A stretch of DNA of 6,065 nt, taken from assembly GCA_018396795.1 (NCBI GenBank), contig JAGTRH010000088.1:1-6065 (forward strand). Reading direction: 5' to 3'. This document shows, piece by piece, positions 4,955 to 6,065 of the stretch (position 1 is the first letter of the stretch; each line of letters starts with the position of its first letter). The stretch comes from Candidatus Bathyarchaeota archaeon (GTDB lineage Archaea; Thermoproteota; Bathyarchaeia; Bathyarchaeales; B26-1). The notes beneath the pieces are model-generated. The model worked only from the letters and a program-made list of their open reading frames with translations, was not told the origin of the DNA and made no database searches. The position numbers were made by a program, and so were the translations under genes.

Positions 4955-6065
4955 TTGAGAAGCAATGTTATTAAATTTGGTGTCGAGAGAGCCCCTCATA
5001 GAGCTATATGGAAATGTTTAGGCGTTAGTGATGAGGATTTAAACAAGCCTTTTATAGGTATAGCGAATAGTTTCACCGAACTTGTCCCAGGGCACATGCA
5101 TTTAGATAAAGTAGTACAGTTTGTTAAGGCTGGCGTTAGATCTGCTGGCGGCGTACCTTTTGAATTCAATACAATTGCGATATGTGATGGCTTAGCTATG
5201 GGTCACGAGGGCATGCATTATTCGCTTCCATCGAGAGAGCTTATTGCGGATTCAATAGAGGTTATGGCCCAAGCATACAAGTTCGACGGTCTAGTTCTGC
5301 TAACAAACTGCGACAAGATAACTCCCGGGATGATTATGGCAGCTGCTAGACTAAATATTCCCTCAATAATTGTGACTGGTGGACCAATGCTTTCTGGTCG
5401 ATATGGTCGGAAACGTGTCGATGTAACATCAATATTTGAGGCTATAGGCGAATATTCTGCTGGAAAAATAAGCTTAGAAGAATTAAGGTCTCTTGAGGAT
5501 TATGCCTTTCCAGGTTGCGGGTCATGCAACGGTATGTATACAGCTAACACAATGGCATGTATAGCCGAGTCTATTGGCTTAGCGCTTCCAGGATGCGCGA
5601 CAGCTTTAGCAGTTTCATCAAAAAGACTTCGGATAGCTGAAAAAAGTGGGGAAAGAATTGTCGGAATGGTTAAAGAAGATTTAAAGCCACTCGATATATT
5701 GACTCGCGAGGCTTTTGAGAACGCAATAGCGATTGATATGGCTCTAGGCGGATCAACAAATGCTGTTTTACACATTAAAGCCATATCTGAAGAAGCTCGG
5801 GTTTCTCTTCCACTTGAGGTTTTCGATGAGGTTGCAAGAAGAATTCCGCACATATGCGATATGCGTCCAAGTGGACCACATGACTTAGAGGAGCTCGATG
5901 CAGCTGGCGGTATACCAGCAGTCATGAAGGTTTTACAAGATAGATTGCATTTAGACGTTCTAACCGTAACTGGGCAGACTGTAGGCGAGAATATCAAAGA
6001 CGCCATCATCCTTGATTCAGATGTTATTAGGCCTTTAACCGAACCAGTACATAATGAAGGTGGTA
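4955..6065 (+). CDS. ilvD: Dihydroxy-acid dehydratase, N-terminal 370 residues; gene cut by right edge
   Basis: This iron-sulphur dehydratase converts 2,3-dihydroxyisovalerate or 2,3-dihydroxy-3-methylvalerate to the 2-oxoacid, the third common step of Val/Ile synthesis. The first 370 of an expected 550 or so residues are visible. They show ERAPHRA (11-17), NSFTELVPGHMHL (38-50), FNTIAICDGLAMGHEGM (71-87), TNCDKITPGM (117-126) with Cys119 and the Mg-site Lys121, GCGSCNGMYTANTMAC (187-202) with Cys188/Cys191, and DMALGGSTNAVLH (261-273). The sequence closely follows methanogen IlvD as I recall it. The start is TTG at 4955, with GAGG 10 bases upstream. The frame reaches a TAA at 4907-4909 without any ATG or GTG, and MRSNVIKFG fits the family N terminus. 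At the first cluster-Cys position of plant-type [2Fe-2S] enzymes (PCN) this protein has PGH, as in E. coli. No frameshift is seen. It is divergent from the leuA-type gene and probably has its own promoter. Confidence 0.95.
   Translation, partial: MRSNVIKFGVERAPHRAIWKCLGVSDEDLNKPFIGIANSFTELVPGHMHLDKVVQFVKAGVRSAGGVPFEFNTIAICDGLAMGHEGMHYSLPSRELIADSIEVMAQAYKFDGLVLLTNCDKITPGMIMAAARLNIPSIIVTGGPMLSGRYGRKRVDVTSIFEAIGEYSAGKISLEELRSLEDYAFPGCGSCNGMYTANTMACIAESIGLALPGCATALAVSSKRLRIAEKSGERIVGMVKEDLKPLDILTREAFENAIAIDMALGGSTNAVLHIKAISEEARVSLPLEVFDEVARRIPHICDMRPSGPHDLEELDAAGGIPAVMKVLQDRLHLDVLTVTGQTVGENIKDAIILDSDVIRPLTEPVHNEGG

Noticed and set aside
5500..6009. 169-codon open frame on the minus strand
   Set aside because: It lies wholly antisense to ilvD, whose motifs are intact. 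Its Ser/Ala-rich translation has no recognisable family and is a typical shadow of codon bias.
1..6065. tRNA, rRNA, CRISPR, transposon or phage elements
   Set aside because: I saw no cloverleaf, rRNA motif, regularly spaced repeats, terminal inverted repeats or transposase/integrase motifs on either strand.

Overview
The window is a branched-chain amino acid (Ile/Val/Leu) biosynthesis locus, most likely from an archaeon. Archaeal signs are a dihydroxy-acid dehydratase and an isopropylmalate-synthase-family enzyme that both resemble methanogen-type proteins as I recall them, TATA/BRE-like boxes instead of -35/-10 promoters, and frequent TTG/GTG starts. The KARI segment ([20 protein letters not shown]) recalls Thermoproteota/Bathyarchaeia-like proteins. 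No 16S rRNA or other marker is present, so any placement below 'archaeon' is a guess. By eye the DNA is moderately AT-rich and uniform, with no sign of recent transfer.

Layout. Four genes lie on the minus strand, read from right to left: a LeuA/CimA-family synthase (3027-4517), then after a 290-base gap ilvB (1054-2736), ilvN (528-1040) and ilvC (1-501, cut by the left edge). ilvB, ilvN and ilvC are only about 13-26 bases apart and look like one operon. On the plus strand ilvD (4955 to the right edge, cut) is divergent from the synthase across a 437-base intergenic region. That region holds candidate promoters for both directions and several small inverted repeats.

How they work together. 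IlvB+IlvN (acetohydroxyacid synthase) makes acetolactate or acetohydroxybutyrate, IlvC isomerises and reduces it, and IlvD dehydrates it to the 2-oxoacid. The synthase then either takes 2-oxoisovalerate toward leucine (LeuA) or makes citramalate for the threonine-independent isoleucine route (CimA). No transaminase, leuB, leuCD or ilvA is in view.

The coding part is ordinary. The stretch most worth a second look is the 290-base leader upstream of ilvB. It holds an 8-bp long-range closing stem around two interlocked short stems in H-type pseudoknot order. A second set of mutually exclusive hairpins lies just upstream, and the ilvB Shine-Dalgarno region is a tandem duplicate. This could be an undescribed cis-regulatory RNA, but the evidence is base pairing in a single sequence only.
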